From positions 186,001-250,000 of the forward strand of contig NZ_CP160388.1 of NCBI RefSeq assembly GCF_040732315.1: DNA of 64,000 nucleotides, read 5' to 3'. Made by a program: the position numbers and the translations under genes. The stretch comes from Oryzisolibacter sp. LB2S (GTDB lineage: Bacteria; Pseudomonadota; Gammaproteobacteria; Burkholderiales; Burkholderiaceae_C). Below the pieces are notes generated by a model. The model made no database searches. It was not told the DNA's origin and saw nothing but the letters and a program-made list of their open reading frames with translations. Below are positions 1 to 7,221 of the stretch, in pieces (the stretch's first letter is position 1; every line of letters begins with the position of its first letter).

Positions 1-167
1 GCCGGCGGCAGCTCCATGCCGGCTGCGGGCGGCGGGTCGTCACGGTCGAGCGTGGCCGCCAGGGCGTGTACCGGCGCGGGCACGAGGCTGTCGCTCAAGG
101 TCTCGCTCCTGCCCTGCCAGGTCTGCAGATGGGCCAGCTCGGTGGCGTCTATGGTGGTATCCGTCAT
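1..167 (-). CDS. HTD2-like (MaoC/FAS1-type) acyl-CoA dehydratase, 3' end outside window
   Basis: Only the first 55 codons are present and the rest lies beyond the left edge. The N-terminus reads MTDTTIDATELAHLQTW, then GRSE, LVPAPVHALAATLDRDD and a proline run. That pattern is typical of the N-terminal hotdog domain of mesaconyl-C4-CoA/itaconyl-CoA hydratases and the mitochondrial HTD2 family, which hydrate 2-enoyl-CoA thioesters. I chose the ATG at 167; an in-frame ATG at 176 would add MAA. The gene is divergent from the SDR at 368, and its likely role is in the same acyl-CoA pathway. The family call rests on a short segment. Confidence 0.6.
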   Translation of the reverse strand, partial: MTDTTIDATELAHLQTWQGRSETLSDSLVPAPVHALAATLDRDDPPPAAGMELPP

Positions 168-209
168 GGCCGCCATGGTCGCGGCGGATGGGCGGCCGTG
201 CAATCCACG

Positions 210-299
210 TTTGTGAAACCGTGCCTTCCGCGCCCATGAAGCCCCACCCTGATGCGGGTGCGCTTTCACGCAGCCAAAGCCCGGCCTAGCGATTGCGAA
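210..299. promoter_or_regulatory. Divergent promoter region with candidate LysR-type operator half-sites
   Basis: The 200-bp gap between the divergent dehydratase and SDR genes contains TTTGTGAAA (210-218) and ATTGCGAA (292-299). The same ATTGCGAA recurs at 11305-11312 in the second divergent region of the island. TTTCACAAATGCGAA, which combines the reverse complement of the first motif with a variant of the second, lies just upstream of the LysR gene (15921-15935). A shared operator for the island regulator is an inference from these matches. Confidence 0.35.
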
Positions 300-367
300 A
301 TGGCGCGCGCCGGCCTTTGCGTTCATGCTTGCGCGCTGATCGACAACGAACCCATAGGACGACGAAC

Positions 368-1285
368 ATGGCGCAGAAGATGGTGCAGGACAAGGTGGTG
401 GTGGTCACGGGAGCCGGCGGCGGCATAGGGCGCGACATGGCGCTGGCGCTGGCCGCGGCGGGCGCCAGGGTGGTGGTCAACGACATCGGCACCTCGACCA
501 GCGGCGAGGGAACGGACACCGGCCCAGCGCAGAAGGTGGTCGAGGAGATCAAGGCCGCGGGCGGCCAGGCCGTGGCCAACACCGACAGCGTGGCCGAGGC
601 CGCTGCCGCCGCGCGCATCGTGCAATGCGCGGTGGACAGCTTTGGCCGCATCGACGGCGTGGTGAACAACGCCGGCATCCTGCGCGACCGGTTCTTCCAC
701 AAGATGAGCCTGGACGAGTGGGACGCCGTGGTCAAGGTACACCTCTACGGCAGCTACTACATGGCGCGCGCGGCGGCCAACCACTTCAAGGAGCAGGCGA
801 GCGGCGCCTTCGTGCACATGACCTCGACCTCGGGCCTGATCGGCAACTTCGGCCAGGCCAACTACAGCGCGGCCAAGCTCGGGCTGGTCGCGCTGTCCAA
901 GAGCATTGCCCTCGACATGCAGAAGTTTGGCGTGCGCTCCAACTGCATCGCGCCCTTTGCCTGGAGCCGCATGATCGGCTCGATTCCCACCGACACGCCA
1001 GAGCAGCAGGCGCGCGTGGCCAAGATCCAGCAGATGACGCCCAACAAGATCGCACCGCTGGCGGTCTACCTGCTGTCGGACGCGGCCAAGGACGTGAACG
1101 CCCAGGTCTTCGCCGTGCGCAACAACGAGATCTTCCTGATGAGCCAGCCGCGCCCCGTGCGCTCGGTGCACAGGAGCGAGGGCTGGACGCCCGAGTACAT
1201 CGCCGAGCATGGCATGCCGGCGCTGAAAAGCAGCTTCGTGCCCATGGAGCGCTCGGGCGACGTCTTCTCATGGGACCCCGTCTGA
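368..1285 (+). CDS. SDR-family 3-hydroxyacyl-CoA dehydrogenase-like oxidoreductase
   Basis: A 305-residue classical short-chain dehydrogenase. The nucleotide-binding motif TGAGGGIG is at residues 14-21, NNAG near 100, a serine of the MTSTSG strand near 153, and the catalytic YxxxK at Y166/K170. The sequence resembles the dehydrogenase unit of the peroxisomal multifunctional enzyme MFE-2 (17-beta-HSD4 type), which oxidises 3-hydroxyacyl-CoA with NAD. A MaoC/hydratase-2 protein, the other MFE-2 activity, follows at 1422, which supports a beta-oxidation role. The ATG at 368 follows an AGGACGA ribosome site; upstream in-frame codons lack one. The C-terminal roughly 60 residues extend past the usual SDR core. 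Confidence 0.85.
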   Translation: MAQKMVQDKVVVVTGAGGGIGRDMALALAAAGARVVVNDIGTSTSGEGTDTGPAQKVVEEIKAAGGQAVANTDSVAEAAAAARIVQCAVDSFGRIDGVVNNAGILRDRFFHKMSLDEWDAVVKVHLYGSYYMARAAANHFKEQASGAFVHMTSTSGLIGNFGQANYSAAKLGLVALSKSIALDMQKFGVRSNCIAPFAWSRMIGSIPTDTPEQQARVAKIQQMTPNKIAPLAVYLLSDAAKDVNAQVFAVRNNEIFLMSQPRPVRSVHRSEGWTPEYIAEHGMPALKSSFVPMERSGDVFSWDPV

Positions 1286-1316
1286 CCAACCTCACGACCG
1301 CAGAAAAATGAATACC

Positions 1317-1380
1317 GTCACCCCGGCGAACGCCGGGGTCCAGGCCCCCTCCTCTGGATTCCGGCTTGCGCCGGAATGAC
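1317..1380. repeat. Pair of intergenic palindromes (CCCCGGCGAACGCCGGGG / ATTCCGGC..GCCGGAAT)
   Basis: Two hairpin units face each other and are bounded by GTCA...TGAC, giving an overall inverted element between the SDR and MaoC genes. The units resemble the short ATTCC-N8-GGAAT palindromes known as dRS3 in Neisseria and common in many proteobacteria. Related copies in this window are at 4592-4737, 14776-14860 and 44780-44815. Confidence 0.8.
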
Positions 1381-1382
1381 GC

Positions 1383-1394
1383 GGGGGGGGGGGG
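1383..1394 (+). repeat. G12 homopolymer upstream of the MaoC-like gene
   Basis: Twelve consecutive G residues lie 27 bp before the ATG at 1422, immediately after the palindrome pair. Tracts of this length slip during replication in other bacteria and can change promoter spacing. No such role is demonstrated here, and length error in sequencing is also possible. Confidence 0.7.
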
Positions 1395-1421
1395 CGGTGC
1401 GGCATCTCAAAGGACAAGCCC

Positions 1422-2315
1422 ATGGCCATCGACTACCACCACCTGAAGAACCGGGTCTTCGCGCCCGTGCACCAGCATTACACCGAGCGCGACACCATGC
1501 TCTACGCGCTGAGCCTGGGCCTGGGCAACGACCCGCTCGCCGCCGCGGCGCTGCCCTTTGTCTATGAGGGCATGCCGGGCGGCCTGCGCGCCCTGCCCAC
1601 GCTGGCCGTGGTGCTCGGCTACCCGGGCTTCTGGGCGCGCGAGCCGGACACGGGCATCGACTGGGTGCGCCTGCTGCACGGCGAGCAGCGCGTGCGCTGG
1701 CACAGGCCGTTGCCGGCCGACTGCGCCGTGGTCGGCAAAAGCCGCATCACCCACCTCACGGACAAGGGCGCGGACAAGGGTGCCATCCTGATTGCCGAGC
1801 GGCGCCTGGAGACCGAGGCCGGCGAGCCCCTGGCCACCATGCAGCAGGTGACCTTTCTGCGCGGCGACGGCGGCTACAGCCAGCAGGGTGACGGACAGCC
1901 GAGCGACGAGCCGTTGCCGGCGCTGGCGCCCACGCCGCAGGATCGCGCGCCGGACTTCAGCGACAGCCAGGCGATACGCCCCGAGGCCGCGCTGCTCTAC
2001 CGCCTGATGGGCGACTACAACCCGCTGCACGCCGACCCTGAGGTGGCGCGCAAGGCGGGCTTCGAGCGCCCCATATTGCACGGCCTGGCGAGCTATGGCC
2101 TCGTGGCCCATGCGCTCCTGCGCCAATGCGCGGGCGGCGATGCGGCGCGGCTCAAGGCGCTCGATATCCGCTTTGCCGCGCCGGTCTACCCGGGCGAGAC
2201 CCTGGTCACCGAGATCTGGCGCGTGCCCGGCCAGGACGGCCAATACCAGCTGCGCGCGCGCGTGGCCGTGCGCGACAAGCTGGTGCTGAGCCACGGCTAC
2301 GCCGAGTTGGCCTGA
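1422..2315 (+). CDS. MaoC-like hydratase-2 family enoyl-CoA hydratase
   Basis: 297 residues, the length of two-hotdog (R)-specific hydratases. The C-terminal half carries the hydratase-2 signature GDYNPLH with Asp198, Asn200 and His203 as the expected catalytic set, followed by ERPILHGL. The N-terminal half is the degenerate substrate-binding hotdog seen in MFE-2 hydratase 2 and HTD proteins. It should hydrate trans-2-enoyl-CoA to (R)-3-hydroxyacyl-CoA, the substrate of the SDR at 368. It follows the palindromes and the G12 tract and precedes an enoyl-CoA hydratase in the same direction. Confidence 0.85.
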   Translation: MAIDYHHLKNRVFAPVHQHYTERDTMLYALSLGLGNDPLAAAALPFVYEGMPGGLRALPTLAVVLGYPGFWAREPDTGIDWVRLLHGEQRVRWHRPLPADCAVVGKSRITHLTDKGADKGAILIAERRLETEAGEPLATMQQVTFLRGDGGYSQQGDGQPSDEPLPALAPTPQDRAPDFSDSQAIRPEAALLYRLMGDYNPLHADPEVARKAGFERPILHGLASYGLVAHALLRQCAGGDAARLKALDIRFAAPVYPGETLVTEIWRVPGQDGQYQLRARVAVRDKLVLSHGYAELA

Positions 2316-2325
2316 ACCGCTTCCA

Positions 2326-2432
2326 CTCCCTCTCCCGCGTGCGGGAGAGGGCTGGGGGGAGGGGGCATGCCATCGGCATTGCGCCCAAACCACCCCCTCA
2401 CCCCCACCCTCTCCCCCAGGGGGGGCGAGGGA
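2326..2432. repeat. CCCTCTCCC-type palindromic intergenic element
   Basis: CTCCCTCTCCCGCGTGCGGG then AGAGGG, a spacer, and CCCTCACCC/CCCTCTCCC in opposite orientation form a compound inverted repeat between the MaoC and enoyl-CoA hydratase genes. This motif class is widespread in GC-rich proteobacterial intergenic DNA and is unrelated to the two other palindrome families in the window. It may act as a transcription attenuator, but no T-run follows. Confidence 0.65.
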
Positions 2433-2451
2433 GTCCATACCAGGAGACCGC

Positions 2452-3249
2452 ATGCAAGACGCCCCCGTATTGACCGCCGTGCAGGACGGCATAGGCACCA
2501 TCACCCTGAACCGCCCCGAGGCGCGCAACGCGCTCGGCCAGGCCATGCGGCCGGCCCTGGCCGCCGCCGTCACGCAGATGCGCGACGACAAGGCCGTGCA
2601 CGCCGTCATCCTCACGGGCGCGGGCGGCGCGTTCTGCTCGGGCGGCGACATCTCGGCCATGCTCGACCCGGCGCGCCAGGGCCTGACCTTTCGCGACGGC
2701 ATGCGCGCGCTGCACCAGTGGTTCCCCGAGCTCGTGAACATGGAAAAGCCCGTGATCGCCGCCGTCGACGGTCCGGCCTTCGGCGCGGGCCTGAGCCTGG
2801 CGCTGGCGGCGGACTTCGTGCTCGCCACGCGCCGTGCCCGGTTCTGCGCCGTGTTCGGCCGCATCGGCCTGATCCCCGACCTGGGCGCGCTGCACCTGCT
2901 GCCGCGCATCGTGGGCCTGCAGAAGGCCAAGGAACTGGTCTTCACCGCGCGCACCCTGGACGCCGAGGAGGCGCGCCGGCTTGGCATGGTCTGCGACATC
3001 GTGGAGGACGGCACCGCGCTGACCGAGGCCGCGCAGGCGCTGGCAAGGCGCTTTGGCGATGCGTCCACGGCCGCCATCGGCATGGCCAAGACCATCATGA
3101 ACCAGTCCTTCGAGAGCGACGCGCGCACCATCGCCGAGCTCGAGTCCTACGGCCAGAGCCTGTGCCGCAGCTCGCCCTACCACCAGGAGGCAATTCAGCG
3201 CTTCAAGAACAAGGAGCCGCTGCGCTTCGATTGGGATAGGCCGGCATGA
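2452..3249 (+). CDS. Enoyl-CoA hydratase/isomerase (crotonase) family protein
   Basis: 265 residues with the crotonase fold: the oxyanion loops GGAFCSGGDIS and FGAGLSLALAADF are intact. Of the two hydratase glutamates, the first position is occupied by the FCAVF segment with no acid. The second is an aspartate in GLIPDLGALHLLPR. That pattern fits isomerase-type members such as the epoxyphenylacetyl-CoA isomerases better than a classical hydratase. The start follows CAGGAGACCGC. The gene is 12 bp upstream of the CoA-hydrolase/transferase and almost certainly co-transcribed with it. Substrate unknown. Confidence 0.85.
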   Translation: MQDAPVLTAVQDGIGTITLNRPEARNALGQAMRPALAAAVTQMRDDKAVHAVILTGAGGAFCSGGDISAMLDPARQGLTFRDGMRALHQWFPELVNMEKPVIAAVDGPAFGAGLSLALAADFVLATRRARFCAVFGRIGLIPDLGALHLLPRIVGLQKAKELVFTARTLDAEEARRLGMVCDIVEDGTALTEAAQALARRFGDASTAAIGMAKTIMNQSFESDARTIAELESYGQSLCRSSPYHQEAIQRFKNKEPLRFDWDRPA

Positions 3250-3261
3250 GGGCTGGTCGCG

Positions 3262-4551
3262 ATGAACCCTGACAACGCTACCCTGGCCGAGCGCCTGCAG
3301 CAGCTGATCCGCCCCGGCGATACCCTGTGGTGGGGCCAGGCCCAGGCCGAGCCGCTGACGCTCACGCGCGCCGTCGTAGCGCACCGCCATGCGCTCGCGC
3401 GCGGCGGGCGGCTCGGCGTGTTCGTGGGCATGGCGGGCTCCGACACCCTGCAGCCCGCGCAGGCCGATGTGTTCGACTTCTTCGGCTATGCCGCGGGCGG
3501 CGCGCACCGGGCACTGGCGGCCGCGGGGGTGCTCGACATCGTGCCCAGCCACTACTCGCACCTGCCCGGGCTCATAGAGAGTGGCCGGCTGCCCGCCGAT
3601 GTGCTGCTGCTGCAGGTATCGCCCGCCGACGCCCAGGGCCGCCACAGCTGGGGCATGGCGCAGGAATACCTGCCCGCCGTGCTGCGCCGCGCGCGCGTGG
3701 TGATCGCCGAGGTCAACCCCGCCGTGCCCTGGACCCATAGCGGCCCCTGCCTCAGGGCGTCGGACTTCGCGCTGCTCGTCGATGCCGAACACCCGCCGCT
3801 CGAGCCCGGCCGCGGCGCGGGCGGCGCGGCCGAGCAGGCGATTGCGCACCACATTGCCGGCCTGATCGAGGACGGCGCCACGCTGCAGCTCGGCGTGGGC
3901 AATCTGCCCGAGGCCGTGCTGGCCGCCATGCATGGCCACCGCGACCTGGGCCTGCACAGCGGCGCCGTGGGCGACGGCATAGCGGCATTGGCCGAGGCCG
4001 GCGTGCTGACCAACGCGAAAAAGAGCATCGACCCTGGCGTGGGCGTGGCCGGCATCCTCATGGGCGGCGAGCGCCTGCGCCGCTGGGCGCACCGCAACCC
4101 GCAGATCGAGCTGCGCGCCACCAACTACACGCACCACCCCGAGGTGCTGGCCGCAAGCCACAAGCTCGCCGCGATCAACGCCGCCATCGAGGTCGACCTG
4201 ACGGGCCAGATCAACGCCGAGGTGGCCGCCGGCGGCTACGTGGGCGCCGTGGGCGGTGCCATGGACTTTCTGCGCGGCGCGGCCCGCAGCCGCGGCGGCC
4301 TGCCCATCGTCGCGCTGCCGGCCACGGCCAAGGGCGCAAGCCGCATCGTCGCGCAGCTGTCCGGCCCCGTGAGCACGCCGCGCGCGGACGCCGGCCTCAT
4401 CGTCACCGAGCATGGCGTGGCCGACCTGCGCGGCCAGACCCTCTCGCGCCGCGTGCGCCGGCTGATCGACATCGCCGCGCCCGAGCACCGCGAAGACCTC
4501 GAGCGCCAGGCGCATGCGCTGCTGCGCCGCTGTGGCGCGGTGTTGTCATGA
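3262..4551 (+). CDS. Acetyl-CoA hydrolase/transferase family protein
   Basis: 429 residues, family I CoA-transferase architecture of the acetyl-CoA hydrolase/4-hydroxybutyrate CoA-transferase type. Recognisable pieces are GVGNLPEAVLAAM for the CoA-binding region, EVDLTGQINAE, which holds the glutamate that normally forms the enzyme-CoA thioester, and TEHGVADLRGQ near the C-terminus. It would transfer CoA between acyl groups or hydrolyse an acyl-CoA, activating or releasing the pathway acid. It sits 12 bp after the crotonase gene. Donor and acceptor cannot be read from sequence. Confidence 0.82.
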   Translation: MNPDNATLAERLQQLIRPGDTLWWGQAQAEPLTLTRAVVAHRHALARGGRLGVFVGMAGSDTLQPAQADVFDFFGYAAGGAHRALAAAGVLDIVPSHYSHLPGLIESGRLPADVLLLQVSPADAQGRHSWGMAQEYLPAVLRRARVVIAEVNPAVPWTHSGPCLRASDFALLVDAEHPPLEPGRGAGGAAEQAIAHHIAGLIEDGATLQLGVGNLPEAVLAAMHGHRDLGLHSGAVGDGIAALAEAGVLTNAKKSIDPGVGVAGILMGGERLRRWAHRNPQIELRATNYTHHPEVLAASHKLAAINAAIEVDLTGQINAEVAAGGYVGAVGGAMDFLRGAARSRGGLPIVALPATAKGASRIVAQLSGPVSTPRADAGLIVTEHGVADLRGQTLSRRVRRLIDIAAPEHREDLERQAHALLRRCGAVLS

Positions 4552-4591
4552 AGGTGGCGTGTGCCGCAGATTCTGAGAATGAACACCAACC

Positions 4592-4737
4592 GTCATCCCC
4601 GCGCAGGCGGGGATCCAGGCAGGCGCCACAGACATACCGTGTGTCGCGAGCGGTCATCCCCGCGAAAGCGGGGATCCAGGTGCTACCCATGCCGTCGATT
4701 CGTCGCTGCCGTGGATCCCCGCCTGCGCGGGGATGAC
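4592..4737. repeat. Three palindromic units of the GTCATCCCCGCG..CGGGGATCC type
   Basis: Copies begin at 4592 (GTCATCCCCGCGCAGGCGGG) and near 4654 (GTCATCCCCGCGAAAGCGGG). A third copy in the opposite orientation ends at 4737 (CCCCGCCTGCGCGGGGATGAC). Each unit is a 7-8 bp stem with a 4-5 nt loop. They occupy much of the gap between the CoA-transferase and thiolase genes. Confidence 0.85.
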
Positions 4738-4774
4738 GGAGGGCGAGGCATCGGCAGAAGTCGTTTCAAACAAT

Positions 4775-4823
4775 CAAATTGATAGCTGCTTGCGCTTGAT
4801 GCATAAGCGATAGAGCCATTTCT
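4775..4823 (+). repeat. GATAGCT palindromic repeat, copy 1
   Basis: CAAATTGATAGCTGCTTGCG followed by CTTGATGCATAAGCG and GAGCCATTT. The plan is AT-rich flank, GATAGCT, a GCGCTT/AAGCG hairpin, GAGCC and an AT-rich flank. At least eight relatives occur elsewhere in the window, several inside or at the ends of genes. This copy lies 27 bp before the thiolase start. Confidence 0.85.
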
Positions 4824-4849
4824 CTTATCAAACCCCAAGGAGACCCACC

Positions 4850-6058
4850 ATGCGCCGAGCCGCCATCGTCACCCCCGTCCGCACCGCCGTCGGCACCTTC
4901 GGCGGCAGCCTGCGTCCCGTGCCCGTCGAAGAGCTCGCGGCCACCACGGTGCGTGCCGTGGTCGAGCGAAGCGGCATAGACCCCACGCGCATCGACGACG
5001 TGGTGTTCGCCCAGTCCTACGCGAGCAGCGAGACGCCCTGCGTGGGCCGCTGGGCCGCGCTGCAGGCGGGCCTGCCGGTGGCGGTGCCGGGCATGCAGCT
5101 CGACCGGCGCTGCGGCGGTGGGCTGCAGGCCGTGGCCACGGCCGCGATGATGGTGCAGAGCGGCGCGGCCGACGTGGTGATTGCCGGCGGCGTCGAGAGC
5201 ATGAGCAACATCGAGTACTACAGCACCGACATGCGCTGGGGCGCGCGCTCGGGCAACGTGCGCTTCTATGACCGGCTCGACCGCGGGCGCGAGCGCTCGC
5301 AGCCCGTGGAGCGCTTCGGCAAGATCAGCGGCATGATCGAGACGGCCGAAAACCTCGCGCGCGATTACGCCATCACGCGCGAGCAGGCCGACGCCTACGC
5401 CCTGCGCAGCCACCAGAAGGCCGCGGCCGCCTGGGCCGCGGGCCGCTTTGCCGACGAGGTCGTGCCCGTGCAGGTGCCGCAGCGCAAGGGCGAGCCCATC
5501 ACCTTTGCCCGGGACGAGGGCTTTCGTGCCGACGCCACGCCCGAGAGCCTCGCGAAGCTGCGCGTCTTGATGCCAAACGGCACCGTGACGGCCGGGAACG
5601 CCAGCCAGCAAAACGATGCGAGCGCCGCCTGCCTCATCGTCGCCGAGGACAGGCTCGCCGAGCTGGGCCTGACCCCCATAGCCACGCTGGTCGGCTGGGC
5701 CGCCGCGGGCTGCGAGCCCTCGCACATGGGCATAGGCCCGGTGCCGGCCACGCAGAAGCTGCTGGCGCGCCTGAACCTCACGCTCGACGACATGGACCTG
5801 GTCGAGCTCAACGAGGCCTTCGCCTGCCAGGTGCTCGCCGTGCTCAAGGGCTGGGGCTGGCAGGACCAGGCGGCCATAGAGCACAAGCTCAACGTCAACG
5901 GCTCGGGCATCTCGCTCGGCCACCCGATCGGCGCCACGGGCGTGCGCATCCTGGCCACGCTCTTGCACGAGCTCGAGCGCAGGCGTGGCCGCTACGGCCT
6001 CGAGACCATGTGCATAGGCGGCGGGCAGGGGATTGCTGCGGTGTTCGAGCGCGTGTGA
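4850..6058 (+). CDS. Acetyl-CoA C-acyltransferase (thiolase)
   Basis: 402 residues, full thiolase length. The nucleophilic cysteine is Cys88 in LDRRCGGGLQA, the NEAFA motif is present, His358 lies in GHPIGATG, and the second active-site cysteine is Cys388 in CIGGGQG. It would cleave 3-ketoacyl-CoA to acetyl-CoA and a shortened acyl-CoA, or run in reverse. Gly-Gly after Cys88, where most thiolases have Ala/Met-Ser-Gly, is a mild deviation. The ATG follows AAGGAGACCCACC. The gene follows the CoA-transferase and precedes two binding-protein genes. Confidence 0.92.
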   Translation: MRRAAIVTPVRTAVGTFGGSLRPVPVEELAATTVRAVVERSGIDPTRIDDVVFAQSYASSETPCVGRWAALQAGLPVAVPGMQLDRRCGGGLQAVATAAMMVQSGAADVVIAGGVESMSNIEYYSTDMRWGARSGNVRFYDRLDRGRERSQPVERFGKISGMIETAENLARDYAITREQADAYALRSHQKAAAAWAAGRFADEVVPVQVPQRKGEPITFARDEGFRADATPESLAKLRVLMPNGTVTAGNASQQNDASAACLIVAEDRLAELGLTPIATLVGWAAAGCEPSHMGIGPVPATQKLLARLNLTLDDMDLVELNEAFACQVLAVLKGWGWQDQAAIEHKLNVNGSGISLGHPIGATGVRILATLLHELERRRGRYGLETMCIGGGQGIAAVFERV

Positions 6059-6065
6059 GCGTGCA

Positions 6066-6097
6066 TGCCTAACGAGGACTGAACCCCGGGTTAGGCA
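6066..6097. repeat. TGCCTAAC...GTTAGGCA inverted repeat
   Basis: Exact 8-bp arms at 6066-6073 and 6090-6097 with a 16-nt spacer that itself contains AACCC/GGGTT. The inner seven bases match the integron attC cores RYYYAAC and GTTRRRY, but the element is far shorter than a functional attC and shows no L boxes. It lies just after the thiolase stop and may simply be a stem-loop. Confidence 0.5.
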
Positions 6098-6170
6098 AAT
6101 GCAGATTCACATGCCGCGGCCGGGCGCGCACCATGCGCCGCGCCAATCACTCAATCACAGGAGACATCGC

Positions 6171-7151
6171 ATGACCGCTTCGCGCCGCCTTTCGCTGGCC
6201 GCCCTGGCCGCCCTGGCCCTGGCACCTCTGGCCTCGGCCCCCGTCGCCGCCCAGGACGGCCAACCCTTGCGCCTCATCGTCGGCTATGCCGCGGGTGGCC
6301 CCGTGGACCAGGCCGCGCGCCTGTTCGGCCAGGCCCTGGCCAAGGAGCTCAATACCAGCGTGATGGTGGAGAACAAGACCGGCGCCAACGCCACCATTGC
6401 CGGCAGCGAGGTCGTGCGCGCCAAGCCCGACGGCCTGACGCTGTGGTATGCCGCCAGCCCCACCATCACCATCAGCCCCAACGTGATGAGCAAGATGCCG
6501 TTCGACCCGGCCAAGGACCTGGCACCGGTGGCGCCCATCCTCAGCTACTACAACCTGCTCGTGGTCAACAACAACGAGCCGTACAAAGACCTGAAGGAGC
6601 TCGTCGCCTACGCCAAGGCCAACCCGCGCAAGCTGGCCTATGGCTCGGCCGGCGTGGGCGCATCCAACCACCTGGGCGCGCTGCTGTTCGCGCAGCGCAG
6701 CGGCATAGAGATGAACCACATCCCCTACAAGGGCAACGCGCCGGCCATGACGGATGTGATCGGCGGCCAGCTCAACATGATGCTGGACATCATCAGCACC
6801 GCGAGCAACTACGCCCACGCGGGCAAGGTGCGCCCGCTGGCCGTGACCTCGCCGCAGCGCAATGCCGCACTGCCCGATGTGCCGACCTTTGCCGAATCGG
6901 GCATAGACGGCCTGCAGGGCTTCGACGTGGGCGGCTGGTACGGCATCTACGGCCCCAAGGGCATGGCGCCCGAACTCGTGGCCAAGCTCAACAAGGCCGT
7001 GAATGCCGCGCTGGCCCAGCCCGAGTTGAAAAAGCGCTACAAGGAGCTGGGCTACGACGAGTGGACCGGCAGCCCCCAGACCCTGGCCGAGCGCGCCGCC
7101 AAGGAGCGCGCCATGTGGGCCACGGTGACGCACGGCATCGCCGTGGATTGA
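6171..7151 (+). CDS. Bug-family tripartite tricarboxylate transporter substrate-binding protein
   Basis: 326 residues. A cleavable signal peptide (MTASRRLSLAALAALALAPL, processing near AQDG) precedes a Bug/TctC fold. Family marks are RLIVGYAAGGPVDQAARL at the start of the mature protein, MPFDPAKDLAPVAPI, and NHIPYKGNAPAMTDVIGGQL. Such periplasmic proteins capture carboxylates and pass them to TctAB permeases or to sensors. No TctA or TctB is encoded nearby, so this is an orphan receptor, probably for the acid the island degrades. The start follows CAGGAGACATCGC. Confidence 0.9.
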   Translation: MTASRRLSLAALAALALAPLASAPVAAQDGQPLRLIVGYAAGGPVDQAARLFGQALAKELNTSVMVENKTGANATIAGSEVVRAKPDGLTLWYAASPTITISPNVMSKMPFDPAKDLAPVAPILSYYNLLVVNNNEPYKDLKELVAYAKANPRKLAYGSAGVGASNHLGALLFAQRSGIEMNHIPYKGNAPAMTDVIGGQLNMMLDIISTASNYAHAGKVRPLAVTSPQRNAALPDVPTFAESGIDGLQGFDVGGWYGIYGPKGMAPELVAKLNKAVNAALAQPELKKRYKELGYDEWTGSPQTLAERAAKERAMWATVTHGIAVD

Positions 7152-7221
7152 GCAGCCCAGGCGCATCGTGGTGCGGTTCACGCGGCCCACGAACCTCCTC
7201 GCTTTCACAAGGAGACATCCC

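Noticed and set aside
2398..4515. Long open frames on the minus strand opposite the crotonase and CoA-transferase genes
   Set aside because: GC-rich codon bias keeps the antisense frame open; composition is His/Arg/Ala-rich and resembles no family. Similar shadows opposite metH, amtB and lplT were dismissed for the same reason.
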